Shown in pieces: positions 45,445-53,985 of a DNA stretch of 64,000 nucleotides. Within the stretch, counting starts at the first letter, position 1, and every line of letters begins with the position of its first letter. Origin of the DNA: Faecalibacterium sp. I3-3-33 (lineage in GTDB: Bacteria > Bacillota > Clostridia > Oscillospirales > Ruminococcaceae). Location of the stretch: NCBI RefSeq assembly GCF_023347295.1, contig NZ_CP094469.1, positions 2,930,778 to 2,994,777 of the forward strand, written 5' to 3'. Position numbers and translations under genes: made by a program. The notes beneath the pieces were generated by a model. That model was given only the letters and a program-made list of their open reading frames with translations. It ran no database searches and was not told the DNA's origin.

Positions 45445-45473
45445 GTATACCATACTATGAGCCGCCGTGCATA
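45445..45473 (-). promoter_or_regulatory. uppP promoter (extended -10)
   Basis: Minus-strand TGG-TATACT with a weak -35 (TATGCA) 17 bp upstream. Between it and the ribosome site a small hairpin GCACCC/GGGTGC forms in the leader. Confidence 0.55.
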
Positions 45474-45604
45474 CAGATTATAGAAATTTTCCCCCGGGCG
45501 CTGTATTTATCTGCCCCGGGAAATGTGCTATACTATAAAAATAAGAAGTCTGTCCGCTTTCTGCGCCCGGCGCAGAAGCTCTGAGAACAACGAGGTGAAC
45601 CTTC

Positions 45605-46018
45605 ATGAACATACTGGTGATCGGCTGCGATCAGGTGGGTGCGGCGCTGATCCGCGATCTGGAACGCATCGGCCATGATATCTCGGTGGTGGAAAAAGAC
45701 CCCGAGCAGCTCAAGCGTCTGGATGCCTTTGACGATTATACCTTTCACGGCACTGCCCTTGTGGGCGACCCCACCGACCCGGACACCCTGCGCCGGGGCG
45801 GCGTAGAGAACTGCGACGCCGTGGCGGCGGTGACCGAGGAGGACTCGGTGAACCTGATGGCGGCACAGCTGGCAAAGAACATCTTCCGCCGGGATAAGGT
45901 CATCTGCCGGGTGTCCGACCCGCATCTGCAAATTTTGTACCACAAGGCCTACGAGCTGGAGACCATCTGCCCCACCGTGCTGACCGAGCAGGCGGTGTTC
46001 CGGGCACTTTCCAAGTAA
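45605..46018 (+). CDS. TrkA-N (RCK_N) domain protein
   Basis: 137 residues, start ATG behind GAGGTG. One Rossmann-fold RCK_N domain: MNILVIGCDQVGAALIRDLE with the nucleotide-binding Gly loop, then DPEQLKRLDAF and CDAVAAVTEEDSVNLMAAQL. It lacks the C-terminal RCK_C domain. Such proteins gate potassium transporters by binding NAD(H) or ATP/ADP. It is first of a row of four genes; the second is a full-size TrkA, and I expect the pair to work together on a Trk/Ktr channel encoded elsewhere. Confidence 0.85.
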   Translation: MNILVIGCDQVGAALIRDLERIGHDISVVEKDPEQLKRLDAFDDYTFHGTALVGDPTDPDTLRRGGVENCDAVAAVTEEDSVNLMAAQLAKNIFRRDKVICRVSDPHLQILYHKAYELETICPTVLTEQAVFRALSK

Positions 46019-46062
46019 AACAGCCTGTTTTCGCTTTACAGACCGTAGAATGAGGTAACGAT

Positions 46063-46731
46063 ATGAAAGTTTGTATTGCCGGCGGCGGCCGGGTGGGCAT
46101 GTATCTTGCCCAAAGCCTGCTGTCCCACCACCATAAGGTGACCATCATCGAGCCGCAGGAGGCGCTGTGCCGTACCCTTGCGGATACGCTGGATATCCCG
46201 GTCATCTGCGGCGACTCCCTGAGCTTTGACACCCTGCGCACCGCCGATGTGGCCAGCTGCGACGCCTTTGTGGCGGTGACCAACACCGACGAGACCAATC
46301 TGGTGGCCTGCCAGATCGCCAAGCGGGAGTTCGGCGTGAACCGCACCGTGGCGCGTGCCTCCAACCCCAAAAACCGGGACATCCTGCACACGCTGGGCGT
46401 GGACACCGTGGTGTGCGGCACCGACAACCTGAGCCATATCCTGGAGCGGGAGATCGAGACCGACACCATCCGGCAGCTGCTGTCTCTTGGCGGCGGCACT
46501 GCCAGCCTGAATGAGATTTTGCTGCCGGAGGACTTTCAGTTCGCGGGCAAGGAGATCAAGGAGATCCCCATCCCCGGCAACGCCATTCTGGTCAGCATCA
46601 CCCGGGATACCGAGTTCATCATCCCTCACGGCAGCACGGTGCTGCTGCCGTGGGATAGGCTGCTCTGCCTGACACAGGACGACACCCTGCATCTGCTGAT
46701 GGATGCGTGGGGTCTTTCCTCCCACAAATGA
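46063..46731 (+). CDS. trkA: TrkA-family potassium uptake regulator
   Basis: 222 residues, start ATG behind GAGGTAACG. RCK_N at 1-135 (MKVCIAGGGRVGMYLAQSLL, the GGGRVG loop) and an RCK_C (TrkA-C) domain at 145-220 (DFQFAGKEIKEIPIPGNAILV). It should be a cytoplasmic regulator of a Trk/Ktr potassium channel. Its stop overlaps the start of the next gene by ATGA, so translation is coupled. No channel gene is in the window. Confidence 0.88.
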   Translation: MKVCIAGGGRVGMYLAQSLLSHHHKVTIIEPQEALCRTLADTLDIPVICGDSLSFDTLRTADVASCDAFVAVTNTDETNLVACQIAKREFGVNRTVARASNPKNRDILHTLGVDTVVCGTDNLSHILEREIETDTIRQLLSLGGGTASLNEILLPEDFQFAGKEIKEIPIPGNAILVSITRDTEFIIPHGSTVLLPWDRLLCLTQDDTLHLLMDAWGLSSHK

Positions 46732-47159
46732 GCGAGCAGGAGCTGCTGCGCACCGCGCTGGTGCTGCCGCCCCGCGCCCGCCGGGTGCTCTGCGTCTGGG
46801 CAGCTGTGCCCGGGCTGGTCTGCGCGCCCTTTGCCTTCTGGCAAAGCGTGTGGACAGGCGCGGTCTTTTGCATCGTATGGGTGGCGCTGGTGGCACTTGT
46901 CCGGGTGCGCTGCTGCAGCTTTGTAGCCGCCCTGACGGCAGACAGCGTTACGGTGCAGACCGGGGTGGCTGTCCCTGTACTGCGCCGCATCCCGCGCCGG
47001 GCGGTCACCGGGGTGCAGCTGCTGCGCACCCCGCTACTGTGGGCGGCAGGGTGCACCGTGCTCCTTGTGCGCAGCCCGGGGCTGCAATTGGTGCTGCCCG
47101 GCATCCCCGCCGCACAGGCGACTGCGCTGGCGGCGGTACTGATGGAGGGCAACGTATGA
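46728..47159 (+). CDS. Small bacterial-PH (DUF304) membrane protein, YdbS-like
   Basis: 143 residues. Start at the ATG overlapping the upstream stop (ATGA); a longer frame at 46707 has no site. Two hydrophobic segments near 26-60 and a beta-rich C-terminal bPH_2 domain (DSVTVQTGVAVPVLRRIPRR, TVLLVRSPGLQLVLPG). Together with the next gene it resembles the YdbS/YdbT pair of Bacillus, a membrane complex of uncertain role that affects resistance to lantibiotics in relatives. Confidence 0.75.
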   Translation: MSEQELLRTALVLPPRARRVLCVWAAVPGLVCAPFAFWQSVWTGAVFCIVWVALVALVRVRCCSFVAALTADSVTVQTGVAVPVLRRIPRRAVTGVQLLRTPLLWAAGCTVLLVRSPGLQLVLPGIPAAQATALAAVLMEGNV

Positions 47160-48511
47160 ACCGGGAAAAGCACTTCCACCCGCTGGCGGCGCTGCATCTG
47201 CTGCGCAAGACTTTGCTGGTGTACCTTTTGCCGCTGGTACAGGTGCTTTTTGACCGCAACTGGGACGCCCTGCACGCGGCGCTGCGGCAGGACCTTGTAT
47301 TGCTCTTCTTTATCAGCGCCGTGTGCTGGGCGGTGTACTATGGCGGCCGCTGGCAGGTAGATGCCGAGGGCACGGTGCACGTCAGCTGGCGGCTTGGCGT
47401 GCGGCTGGACCGCGCCCTGCGCACCGAAGGTCTGGCGGCGCTGATGCTGGAGCAGCCCCTGCTCTACCGGCTGACCGGTGCCTGCCGGGTGGTGCTGTAC
47501 CCTGTGGGGCAGACCAAGACCATCACTTTGTACCTTACCCGGCAGCAGGCCGAGGAGCTTGCCGATCTGCTGCTGCCGGTGACAGAGCCGCTGTGGCACG
47601 CGCCCAAGGGCGGCGAAAAGCTGGCCTTTACGGTGCTGGGTGCCAACGGCCTGTCTACTTTGATTTTATGGTGGTTCGCCATCCACCAGACCCAAAGCTA
47701 CGCCCCGGACGCCCAATCTGCTGCCCTTGCGCAGCTGGGACAGCTGGCGGCGCTTGCCGCCCGCTGGCTGCCGCTGGGCATGGCGTGGCTGCTGGTACTG
47801 GCGGGCACCCTGTTCTGCATCAGTCTGGTGCGCAGCGCTTTGCAGGCGGTGCATTACACCGTCTGGCGCACCGATATCCAGCTGGGCAGCCGGGGCGGAT
47901 TGATCCGCCGGTACGAGATGCGGCTGCGGCTCAGCCAGCTGAACTATGCCGACCTGCGCCGCTCCCCGGCCACTTGGGCGCTGCATTACTGCCCGGTGTT
48001 CGTCTCGGCAGGGGCGTGCCGCCCGGAGCTGCCCCTGTTCGTCTGGCGGGAGGGCACCCCGCTGCTGCGGGAGCTGCTGCCGGAGATGGCACAGCTGCCC
48101 CCGGACACCCGCGCCGACACCACCGACCGCAGCATGGTGTTCTTTTTACCGGCGGGCATCCCGCTGGCGCTCTGCCTGCTGCTGACGGCGGTCTCCCGCA
48201 CCACCCTGCCTGCCCTTACCCTGCCGCTGCTCATCCCCACCGGGGTGTTTGCCGCCCTGCTGGGCGCTGCCGCTGTGGGCTGGCACCGGGAGGGCGTATG
48301 GCAGCAGCAGGGACAGCTGCTGCTCTGCCGACAGCACCGGTTCCATCTGCACCAGCTGTGCGTGTTCCACCCGGACACCGGCTTTACCGCGTTGCAATCT
48401 CCTTGGGCGGTGACGGTGCAGCGCGCCAACCTGACCCTTGTATTTCCCGGCAAAGAAAAGGTCACGGTGCGCAGCGTGCCGCTGGCGGCTCTTGATTTTC
48501 TGGAGATATAG
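47156..48511 (+). CDS. Larger bacterial-PH (DUF304) membrane protein, YdbT-like
   Basis: 451 residues. Start ATG overlaps the previous stop as ATGA. Several hydrophobic pairs (LLVYLLPLVQVLF, LVLLFFISAVCWAVYY, LPLGMAWLLVLAGTLF, LPALTLPLLIPTGVFAALLG) alternate with bPH_2-type domains (DAEGTVHVSWRLGVRLDRAL; WRTDIQLGSRGGLIRRYEMR; EGVWQQQGQLLLCRQHRFHL). Likely forms a complex with the small partner. Not certain beyond that. A terminator follows. Confidence 0.75.
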   Translation: MNREKHFHPLAALHLLRKTLLVYLLPLVQVLFDRNWDALHAALRQDLVLLFFISAVCWAVYYGGRWQVDAEGTVHVSWRLGVRLDRALRTEGLAALMLEQPLLYRLTGACRVVLYPVGQTKTITLYLTRQQAEELADLLLPVTEPLWHAPKGGEKLAFTVLGANGLSTLILWWFAIHQTQSYAPDAQSAALAQLGQLAALAARWLPLGMAWLLVLAGTLFCISLVRSALQAVHYTVWRTDIQLGSRGGLIRRYEMRLRLSQLNYADLRRSPATWALHYCPVFVSAGACRPELPLFVWREGTPLLRELLPEMAQLPPDTRADTTDRSMVFFLPAGIPLALCLLLTAVSRTTLPALTLPLLIPTGVFAALLGAAAVGWHREGVWQQQGQLLLCRQHRFHLHQLCVFHPDTGFTALQSPWAVTVQRANLTLVFPGKEKVTVRSVPLAALDFLEI

Positions 48512-48523
48512 AAGTATACTTGC

Positions 48524-48561
48524 GATGCCCCGCTGAACCTACGGTCGGCGGGGCGTTTTTT
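48524..48561 (+). terminator. Terminator after the bPH operon
   Basis: GCCCCGC...GCGGGGC stem followed by GTTTTTTTG. Confidence 0.85.
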
Positions 48562-48590
48562 TGTAACACAGACCAACGGAGATTATTCTT

Positions 48591-49253
48591 ATGATAAAGA
48601 CTGTATTATTTGATCTGGACGGCACCCTGCTGAACACCATCGACGACCTTGCCGATGCCGGGAACTGGGTGTGTGCACAAAACGGCTGGCCCACCTTTAC
48701 GGTGGCGCAGTTCAAGCTGATGGTGGGCAACGGCATCCCCAAGCTGGTGGAGCGGTTCTCCCCCGCTGACGCCCGCACCCCGGCGCAGCTGGCGGCGACG
48801 CTGGCGCAGTTCACCGCCCGGTACGATGCCCACAAGGAGGACAAGACCGCGCCCTACCCCGGCATTCCGGCACTGCTGGACGCACTGAAAGCCGAGGGCA
48901 TCCAGTGCGCGGTATTCTCCAACAAGGCCGATGCCCTGTGCGGCGGCATCATTGCCCACTACTTTGGCACCGGCCGCTTTGACGCCGTGCGGGGCAACCG
49001 CCCGGGCGTACCCACCAAGCCCGACCCCACCGGGCTGTACGCCCTGATGGCTGAGCTGGGCGCAGACCCCGCCGCCACCCTTTTTGTGGGCGACAGCGAC
49101 GTGGATATCCTCACCGGACACAACGCCCAGCTGCCCGCCATGGGCGCGTTGTGGGGCTTCCGCGGCCGTGCTGAGCTGACCGCCGCCGGTGCGGATGCAC
49201 TGGCAGAGGTGCCGGAGGACATCCTGCGGTATGTGCAGGAGAGGAATAAATAA
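48591..49253 (+). CDS. gph: HAD-family phosphatase, phosphoglycolate phosphatase-like
   Basis: 220 residues, start ATG behind CGGAG. HAD motif I LFDLDGTLLNT (residues 6-16), motif II VFSNKAD near 107, Lys in PTKPDPTGLY, motif III FVGDSDVDILTG near 165. All catalytic Asp residues are present. The cap domain fits the Gph group that removes phosphate from 2-phosphoglycolate, but other small phosphoesters are possible. A single gene with a terminator. Confidence 0.9.
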   Translation: MIKTVLFDLDGTLLNTIDDLADAGNWVCAQNGWPTFTVAQFKLMVGNGIPKLVERFSPADARTPAQLAATLAQFTARYDAHKEDKTAPYPGIPALLDALKAEGIQCAVFSNKADALCGGIIAHYFGTGRFDAVRGNRPGVPTKPDPTGLYALMAELGADPAATLFVGDSDVDILTGHNAQLPAMGALWGFRGRAELTAAGADALAEVPEDILRYVQERNK

Positions 49254-49257
49254 ATAA

Positions 49258-49294
49258 AAACACGGGAAGGTCTGCGGATCTTCCCGTGTTTTTG
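49258..49294 (+). terminator. Terminator after the HAD phosphatase gene
   Basis: AAAACACGGGAAG / CTTCCCGTGTTTTT palindrome, usable on both strands. Confidence 0.87.
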
Positions 49295-49308
49295 CGTATT
49301 TTTGCGGC

Positions 49309-49608
49309 TCAGGATGCCGATTCCAGCGGGTCTACCACCACAGGACAGGACTCGTACAGCTCGATGGGGTCCAAGTCCACACAGCTGCCGGGGTCCCGGT
49401 CACCGGTCACATCCCATGCTGCGGTGTCGTTCAGGACGGTCAGGCGGCTTTTGAAAAAAGCTTCATCCTGCAAGGGCGCAAAGACCCCGCCCAGTTTAAG
49501 CAGCGGCTTTGCGTCATACAGACGCACAGAGCCATCGTTGAAATAGAGGTACACCGTAAAATCCTCGCCCGCAACAGCCTGCAAGACCTTTGGGAACAAT
49601 GTATCCAT
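49309..49608 (-). CDS. DUF2442-family protein
   Basis: 99 residues. Start at the ATG giving MDTLFPKVLQAVAGEDFTVY, behind GGAGG; the longer upstream frame runs into a tRNA gene. Typical DUF2442 strands: YLYFNDGSVRLYDAKPLLK and SRLTVLNDTAAWDVTG. Function unknown; many relatives sit in toxin-antitoxin or regulatory contexts, but here it stands alone. Confidence 0.82.
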   Translation of the reverse strand: MDTLFPKVLQAVAGEDFTVYLYFNDGSVRLYDAKPLLKLGGVFAPLQDEAFFKSRLTVLNDTAAWDVTGDRDPGSCVDLDPIELYESCPVVVDPLESAS

Positions 49609-49691
49609 AGAGATACCTCCTTTGTTCCTTCGATTCCTTGCACAAGTTTGTATGAAAAAATCCCTGATCCTAAGATCAGGGATTTTATTCA

Positions 49692-49763
49692 TGACCCGTA
49701 CGGGAATCGAACCCATGTTACAGCCGTGAAAGGGCCGTGTCTTAACCGCTTGACCAACGGGCC
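49692..49763 (-). tRNA. tRNA-Glu (anticodon TTC)
   Basis: 72 nt. Acceptor GGCCCGT/ACGGGTC, anticodon loop CTTTCAC giving TTC, T-arm GGGTTCGATTCCC. CCA is not encoded. Confidence 0.96.
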
Positions 49764-49771
49764 TTACAAAT

Positions 49772-49851
49772 ACAGAGCTTCGCTAAAACCTCCGACTTTC
49801 ATCGTCCACTACTGCGGACGACCGTCCCCCTTATCTTAGCGAAACTCTGTA
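49772..49851. repeat. Hairpin in the spacer between two tRNA genes
   Basis: CAGAG and TTCGCTAA near the left end pair with TTAGCGAA and CTCTG at the right end, with GTCC/GGAC inside. It probably helps process the two-tRNA precursor. Confidence 0.55.
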
Positions 49852-49854
49852 ACG

Positions 49855-49931
49855 TGGTAGCGGTAACTGGATTTGAACCGGTGACACTTCGGGTATGAAC
49901 CGAATGCTCTAGCCAACTGAGCTATACCGCC
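49855..49931 (-). tRNA. tRNA-Met (anticodon CAT)
   Basis: 77 nt. Acceptor GGCGGTA/TACCGCT, D-loop AGCTCAGTTGGCTAGAGC, anticodon loop TTCATAC giving CAT, encoded CCA. It resembles an elongator tRNA-Met; an Ile2 (lysidine) type cannot be excluded. Confidence 0.94.
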
Positions 49932-50085
49932 ACATATTTAACTTGCACTCGAACGGTGCTTTATTATTATATCCATAGATGCCCCTTTTGTCAACACATA
50001 TTTTCAAAAAAATTTGCAGTTTTTTGAGATTCTTAATTTATTTACATAGCTGCGTTGAAATATTGGTTTTCTTGTCGCTTTTGCG

Positions 50086-50127
50086 GAAAAAAGCACCGCT
50101 TCCCTGTGCGGAAAGCGGTGCTTTTTT
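50086..50127 (-). terminator. Terminator of serS
   Basis: GAAAAAAGCACCGCTT / AAGCGGTGCTTTTTTC palindrome, on either strand. Confidence 0.87.
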
Positions 50128-50167
50128 CAACCTTTTTCTGCCCGGTTGTGGAAAACCCGGTGCAGTT

Positions 50168-51499
50168 TTAGTCCTTCTTATTGGTGGGGACCATGACCTT
50201 CAACCCGCCCATGTACGGCTGCAGCACTTCGGGGATGGTCACGCTGCCGTCGGCCTGCAGGTGGTTCTCCAGGAAGGCGATCAGCATACGCGGGGGTGCC
50301 ACGCAGGTGTTGTTCAGGGTGTGAGCCAGATAGGTCTTGCCGTCCTTGCCCTTGATGCGGATGTGCAGACGGCGTGCCTGTGCGTCACCCAGATTGGAGC
50401 AGGAGCAGACCTCGAAGTACTTCTGCTGGCGGGGGCTCCATGCCTCGATATCGCAGCTCTTGACCTTCAGGTCAGCCAGATCGCCGGAGCAGCAGTTCAG
50501 CTGGCGCACGGGGATCTCCATGCTGCGGAACAGCTCCACGGACATCTTCCACAGCTTCTCGTACCAGTCGGCGCTCTCCTCGGGGCGGCAGACCACGATC
50601 ATCTCCTGCTTCTCGAACTGGTGGATGCGGTAGATGCCGCGCTCCTCGATGCCGTGTGCGCCCTTCTCCTTGCGGAAGCAGGGGCTGTAAGAGGTCAGGG
50701 TCAGGGGCATCTTGCTCTCGTCCAGCGTCTGGTCGATGAAGCGGCCGATCATGGTGTGCTCGCTGGTGCCGATGAGGTACAGATCCTCACCCTCGATCTT
50801 GTACATCATGGCGTCCATCTCGGGGAAGGACATGACGCCCTGCACCACGTTGCCGTGCATCATGAAGGGAGGGATGACATAGGTGAAGCCCTTGTTGATC
50901 ATAAAGTCGCGGGCATAGGCCAGCACAGCCTCGTGCAGGCGGGCAATGTTGCCCAGCAGATAGTAGAAGCCGTTACCGGCCACGCGGCCTGCGGCGTCCA
51001 TATCAATGCCGTCAAAGCTCTCCATGATCTCGGTGTGGTACGGGATGGGGAAATCCGGCACCACAGGCTCGCCGAAGCGCTGGGCCTCCACGTTATAGGT
51101 ATCGTCCGGGCCGATGGGCACGCTGGGGTCGATCATCTGGGGAATGGAGTACATGATCTCCTGAATGCGGGCAGACAGTGCCTCCTCTTCCTTCTCCAGC
51201 TCTGCCATCTTGTCGGCGTCGGCCTTGACGGCGGCATTGTTGGCGTCGATCTGTGCCTGCAGCTCAGCCTTCTGTGCCTCGTCGGTGCACTTCTTCAGCT
51301 GACCGAACAGCGGGCCGTTGGCCTTGCTCAGCTTGTTGCGGGCGGCCTTCAGGGCCTCCACTTCCTTCAGGGCTGCACGGTACTTGGCATCCTTTTCGAT
51401 GACCTCGTCCACCAGCGGCAGCTTTGCATCCTGAAACTTCTTTTTGATGTTTTCCTTAACGGCGTCCGGGTTCTCGCGGACAAATTTGATATCCAGCAT
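50168..51499 (-). CDS. serS: Seryl-tRNA synthetase
   Basis: 443 residues, start ATG behind AAGGAG. N-terminal coiled-coil arm (MLDIKFVRENPDAVKENIKK to about 110), then class II catalytic domain with motif 2 FRKEKGAHGIEERGIYRIHQ (FR...E) and motif 3 NNTCVAPPRMLIAFLEN. GTSEHTMIG is the serine-binding loop. It charges tRNA-Ser. In this origin region it follows parB on the same strand at 95 bp. The leader shows no T-box. Confidence 0.96.
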   Translation of the reverse strand: MLDIKFVRENPDAVKENIKKKFQDAKLPLVDEVIEKDAKYRAALKEVEALKAARNKLSKANGPLFGQLKKCTDEAQKAELQAQIDANNAAVKADADKMAELEKEEEALSARIQEIMYSIPQMIDPSVPIGPDDTYNVEAQRFGEPVVPDFPIPYHTEIMESFDGIDMDAAGRVAGNGFYYLLGNIARLHEAVLAYARDFMINKGFTYVIPPFMMHGNVVQGVMSFPEMDAMMYKIEGEDLYLIGTSEHTMIGRFIDQTLDESKMPLTLTSYSPCFRKEKGAHGIEERGIYRIHQFEKQEMIVVCRPEESADWYEKLWKMSVELFRSMEIPVRQLNCCSGDLADLKVKSCDIEAWSPRQQKYFEVCSCSNLGDAQARRLHIRIKGKDGKTYLAHTLNNTCVAPPRMLIAFLENHLQADGSVTIPEVLQPYMGGLKVMVPTNKKD

Positions 51500-51594
51500 G
51501 ATTGACTCTCCTTAACTCTATTGGGCTTGCAGCGGTGCACCTGGGGCTTTCCGCTGCCGTTCAAAGGCGGCTGTTCCCGCCTTGGATCGCATGA

Positions 51595-52470
51595 TTATTC
51601 GGTTTCCATCTGGTACTGTCCCAGCAGGTTTGCAAAGGCGCGCAGCTGTTCGTCGGAGTAAAAATGCACCGTCAGCTTGCCCTTGCCGCCGTGGTAGGCC
51701 ACGTTCACCTCGCTGCCCAGCACCTGCTTCAGGCTCTCCTCCACCTCTACCGGCAAAGTGCCGCGGGGTGCGGGTTCGCGGGGTTCCTTAGCAGGCTTTG
51801 CCATCTTTTTGCAAAGCGCCTCGGCCTGACGGACGTTCAGCTGGTTGTCCGCGATGATCTGCGCGGCTTCGGCCTGCAATTCCGGTGTGGGCAGGCCCAG
51901 CACCACCTTGGCGTGGCCGGTATTGATAAAGCCGCTCTTCAGCAGCTCCAGCACCGTTTCCGGCAGGTTGAGCAGACGCAGACTGTTTGCCAGTGCGCTG
52001 CGGCTCTTGCCCAGCTTGCGGGCGGCCTGCTCCTGTGTCAGGTCGCAGCGGGTCATCAGCTCCCGGATACCGGCAGCTTCTTCCACCGGGTCCAGATCCT
52101 CGCGCTGTAAATTTTCCACCAGCGCCAGCTCCATGGCCTGCTCGTCGGACACATCCTTAATGACCACCGGCACCTCGGTAAGACCCGCCATGCGGGAGGC
52201 ACGCCAGCGGCGCTCGCCTGCCACGATGCTGTAACCGCCCATGGGTCTTGGCCGCACCGCGATGGGCTGCAATAAGCCGTGCTCGGCGATGCTGGCAGCC
52301 AGCTCACTGAGGGTCTCCTGCTCAAAGGTCTTGCGGGGCTGGTCGGGGTCCGGCTCGATCTCGCGCAGAGGCAGGGTCTCCACCGCTGCGTGCTCTGACT
52401 CAAAGACCGGTGCTGCGTCCTCAAACAGACTGTCCAGCCCGCGCCCGAGCCCTCCTTTTCCTCTTGCCAT
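51595..52470 (-). CDS. parB: Chromosome partitioning protein ParB/Spo0J
   Basis: 291 residues. N-terminal arm MARGKGGLGRGLDSLF (the ParA-stimulating GLGRGL segment), ParB/CTPase domain with QPRKTF, GLLQPIAVRP, AGERRWRAS and ENLQREDL, HTH at about 140-165 (TQEQAARKLGKSRSALAN) and a C-terminal dimer domain from about 235. It binds parS near the origin, slides by CTP hydrolysis and loads SMC. It lies directly downstream of parA. Confidence 0.96.
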   Translation of the reverse strand: MARGKGGLGRGLDSLFEDAAPVFESEHAAVETLPLREIEPDPDQPRKTFEQETLSELAASIAEHGLLQPIAVRPRPMGGYSIVAGERRWRASRMAGLTEVPVVIKDVSDEQAMELALVENLQREDLDPVEEAAGIRELMTRCDLTQEQAARKLGKSRSALANSLRLLNLPETVLELLKSGFINTGHAKVVLGLPTPELQAEAAQIIADNQLNVRQAEALCKKMAKPAKEPREPAPRGTLPVEVEESLKQVLGSEVNVAYHGGKGKLTVHFYSDEQLRAFANLLGQYQMETE

Positions 52471-52492
52471 TGTTTACCTTGTTCCCCCTGTT

Positions 52493-53326
52493 TTAATCTT
52501 CCAGAGCGTTTTTCGCCGGCTCTGCGGCGGGTGCAGCCTTTGCGCGGGACTTCTTAGGTTCCTGCGGGCGGTTGTGCTTGACGAATTCGATGGCCAAGTC
52601 CATGTAGGCTTCGCTGCCCTTGCCCTTGGGCTCGTAGAAATTGATGGGCTGGCCGTAGCTGGGCGCTTCCGAAATGCGGATGGAGCGCGGGATGGTGGTC
52701 TTGTACACCTTGGAGCCGAAGTATTTCTGCACCTGCTCCACCACCTGCACGGTCAGGTTGTACCGCAGCGAGAACATGGTGAACACCACGCCCTCGATAT
52801 CCAGATACGGATTATACTTTTTGCGGATGGTCTTGAGGGTGCTGATGAGCTCCGACAAGCCTTCCAGCGCATAGTATTCGCACTGCACTGGGATGAGCAC
52901 ACTGTCGCAGGCGCTCAGGCCGTTGAGGGTGAGCAGGTCCAGACTGGGCGGGCAGTCGATAAAGATGAAGTCGTAGTCCTTCTGCACCTCGGCCAGCGCC
53001 TTGCGCAGACGCCCTTCGCGGCCGGGCAGGTCGATCATTTCCAGACTGGCACCCGCCAGACGGGTGTTGGAGCCGATGACGTCGGTGCGGTATTCGGTGT
53101 GCCGGATGGCCTGCGCCGCCGTTGCCTTGCCGATAAGCACCTCATAAGTGCCCGCCTCTACGCTGCGCTTTGGGATGCCATAGCCGGTGGTGGTGTTGCC
53201 CTGCGGGTCGAGATCTACGATAAGCACCTTTTTGCCCAGTGCCGCTACGCAGGACGAAAGGTTGACGGCGGTGGTGGTCTTGCCCACTCCGCCCTTCTGG
53301 TTTGCGATCGCTACAATTTTTGCCAC
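52493..53326 (-). CDS. parA: Chromosome partitioning ATPase ParA/Soj
   Basis: 277 residues with the GTG start at 53326: GGAGGAAG lies 9 nt upstream and the product begins VAKIVAIANQKGGVGKTTTA, as Soj does. An in-frame ATG at 53371 would add 15 residues, but those codons overlap the parS-like site. Deviant Walker A KGGVGKTT, Walker A' DLDPQGN, Walker B FIFIDCPPS. A C-terminal Lys/Ala-rich tail (KKSRAKAAPAAEPAK) is unusual for Soj. ATP-bound dimers act on ParB-parS complexes to segregate origins. Confidence 0.95.
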   Translation of the reverse strand: MAKIVAIANQKGGVGKTTTAVNLSSCVAALGKKVLIVDLDPQGNTTTGYGIPKRSVEAGTYEVLIGKATAAQAIRHTEYRTDVIGSNTRLAGASLEMIDLPGREGRLRKALAEVQKDYDFIFIDCPPSLDLLTLNGLSACDSVLIPVQCEYYALEGLSELISTLKTIRKKYNPYLDIEGVVFTMFSLRYNLTVQVVEQVQKYFGSKVYKTTIPRSIRISEAPSYGQPINFYEPKGKGSEAYMDLAIEFVKHNRPQEPKKSRAKAAPAAEPAKNALED

Positions 53327-53354
53327 GCGCTTTTCTTCCTCCCGGGGAAAGATT

Positions 53355-53370
53355 TGTTCCACATGGAACA
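53355..53370. promoter_or_regulatory. parS-like site 1
   Basis: TGTTCCACATGGAACA, one or two changes from the parS consensus TGTTtCACGTGaAACA, in the leader of parA. Confidence 0.8.
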
Positions 53371-53532
53371 CGCAGTCGTGCCCGCCGGTTTCCCCGTCCG
53401 ACAGGCACCTTGGCTTCTAGTATAACACATCCAAATTGCTTTTTGAACCATCTGGAGCGTTTTTGGGCTGGATTTTTAACTTTTGAGGTCAGAAAAGTGG
53501 AAAAGCCGCACGATTCTGGGTTGCAAACAAAC

Positions 53533-53744
53533 AATTTGGAATGCCCTCCGTTTCACTCTGGGCATATTCAGCGGAAAAATTATTTTTAATTTCGCGTTTG
53601 TCGCGCTCTGCGGAGCGCTCCAAACGCTATTTTCACGAGAGGGGTCATAGAGAAAAACGGCATTTGCAGCGCCGCTTTCTGCGAAAGCGCGGCGCTGCGG
53701 GCGGGTGCCCGCTCCCCCTTGGGGGAGCTGTCGCGTAGCGACTG
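53533..53744. repeat. Family B repeat plus hairpin and family A unit
   Basis: GGAATGCCCTCC...GGGCATATTCAGCGGAAAAA flank, then an imperfect palindrome GCGTTTGtcGCGCTC-TGCG-GAGCGCtcCAAACGC (53594-53627), then GGGTCATAGAGAAAAACGGC, a hairpin GCAGCGCCGC/GCGGCGCTGC (53668-53700) and a family A unit (stem GTCGCgtaGCGAC). Confidence 0.75.
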
Positions 53745-53960
53745 AGGGGCTTCAAATCGGCGGAGCCGGAAAAAACGGTTAAAAGATCTTCACGCCGAAC
53801 AGGCGTGAATCTTCAGTTTTTTCCGGTGCAGCCCACCTCTTTGGGGTTAAAAGGGGCGAGCAGCCCCTTTTTCGTGGCTCCAGCGCGTCGAAATCGCTGG
53901 CACTTTTCTGGTTCTCTTTTGGTGTCAAAAGAGAACATCTCTCGGCTACATCCTCTTCGC
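53745..53960. repeat. Family C structured repeat, copy C1 (with 41-codon minus-strand frame)
   Basis: Nearly identical to 59540-59740. Helices: GGAAAAAAC/GTTTTTTCC around AAGATCTTCACGC/GCGTGAATCTT; AAAAGGGGC/GCCCCTTTTT; CCAGCG/CGCTGG; GTTCTCTTTTG/CAAAAGAGAAC. A minus-strand frame at 53813-53938 reads MFSFDTKREPEK...LLAPFNPKEVG...GKN. Confidence 0.75.
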
Positions 53961-53967
53961 CCTCCCC

Positions 53968-53983
53968 TGTTCCACATGGAACA
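53968..53983. promoter_or_regulatory. parS-like site 2
   Basis: TGTTCCACATGGAACA, identical to site 1, between the family C repeat and the noc-like stop codon. Confidence 0.8.
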
Positions 53984-53985
53984 AT

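Noticed and set aside
51500..51594. T-box leader upstream of serS
   Set aside because: Only 95 bp, with no T-box sequence or specifier loop recognisable.
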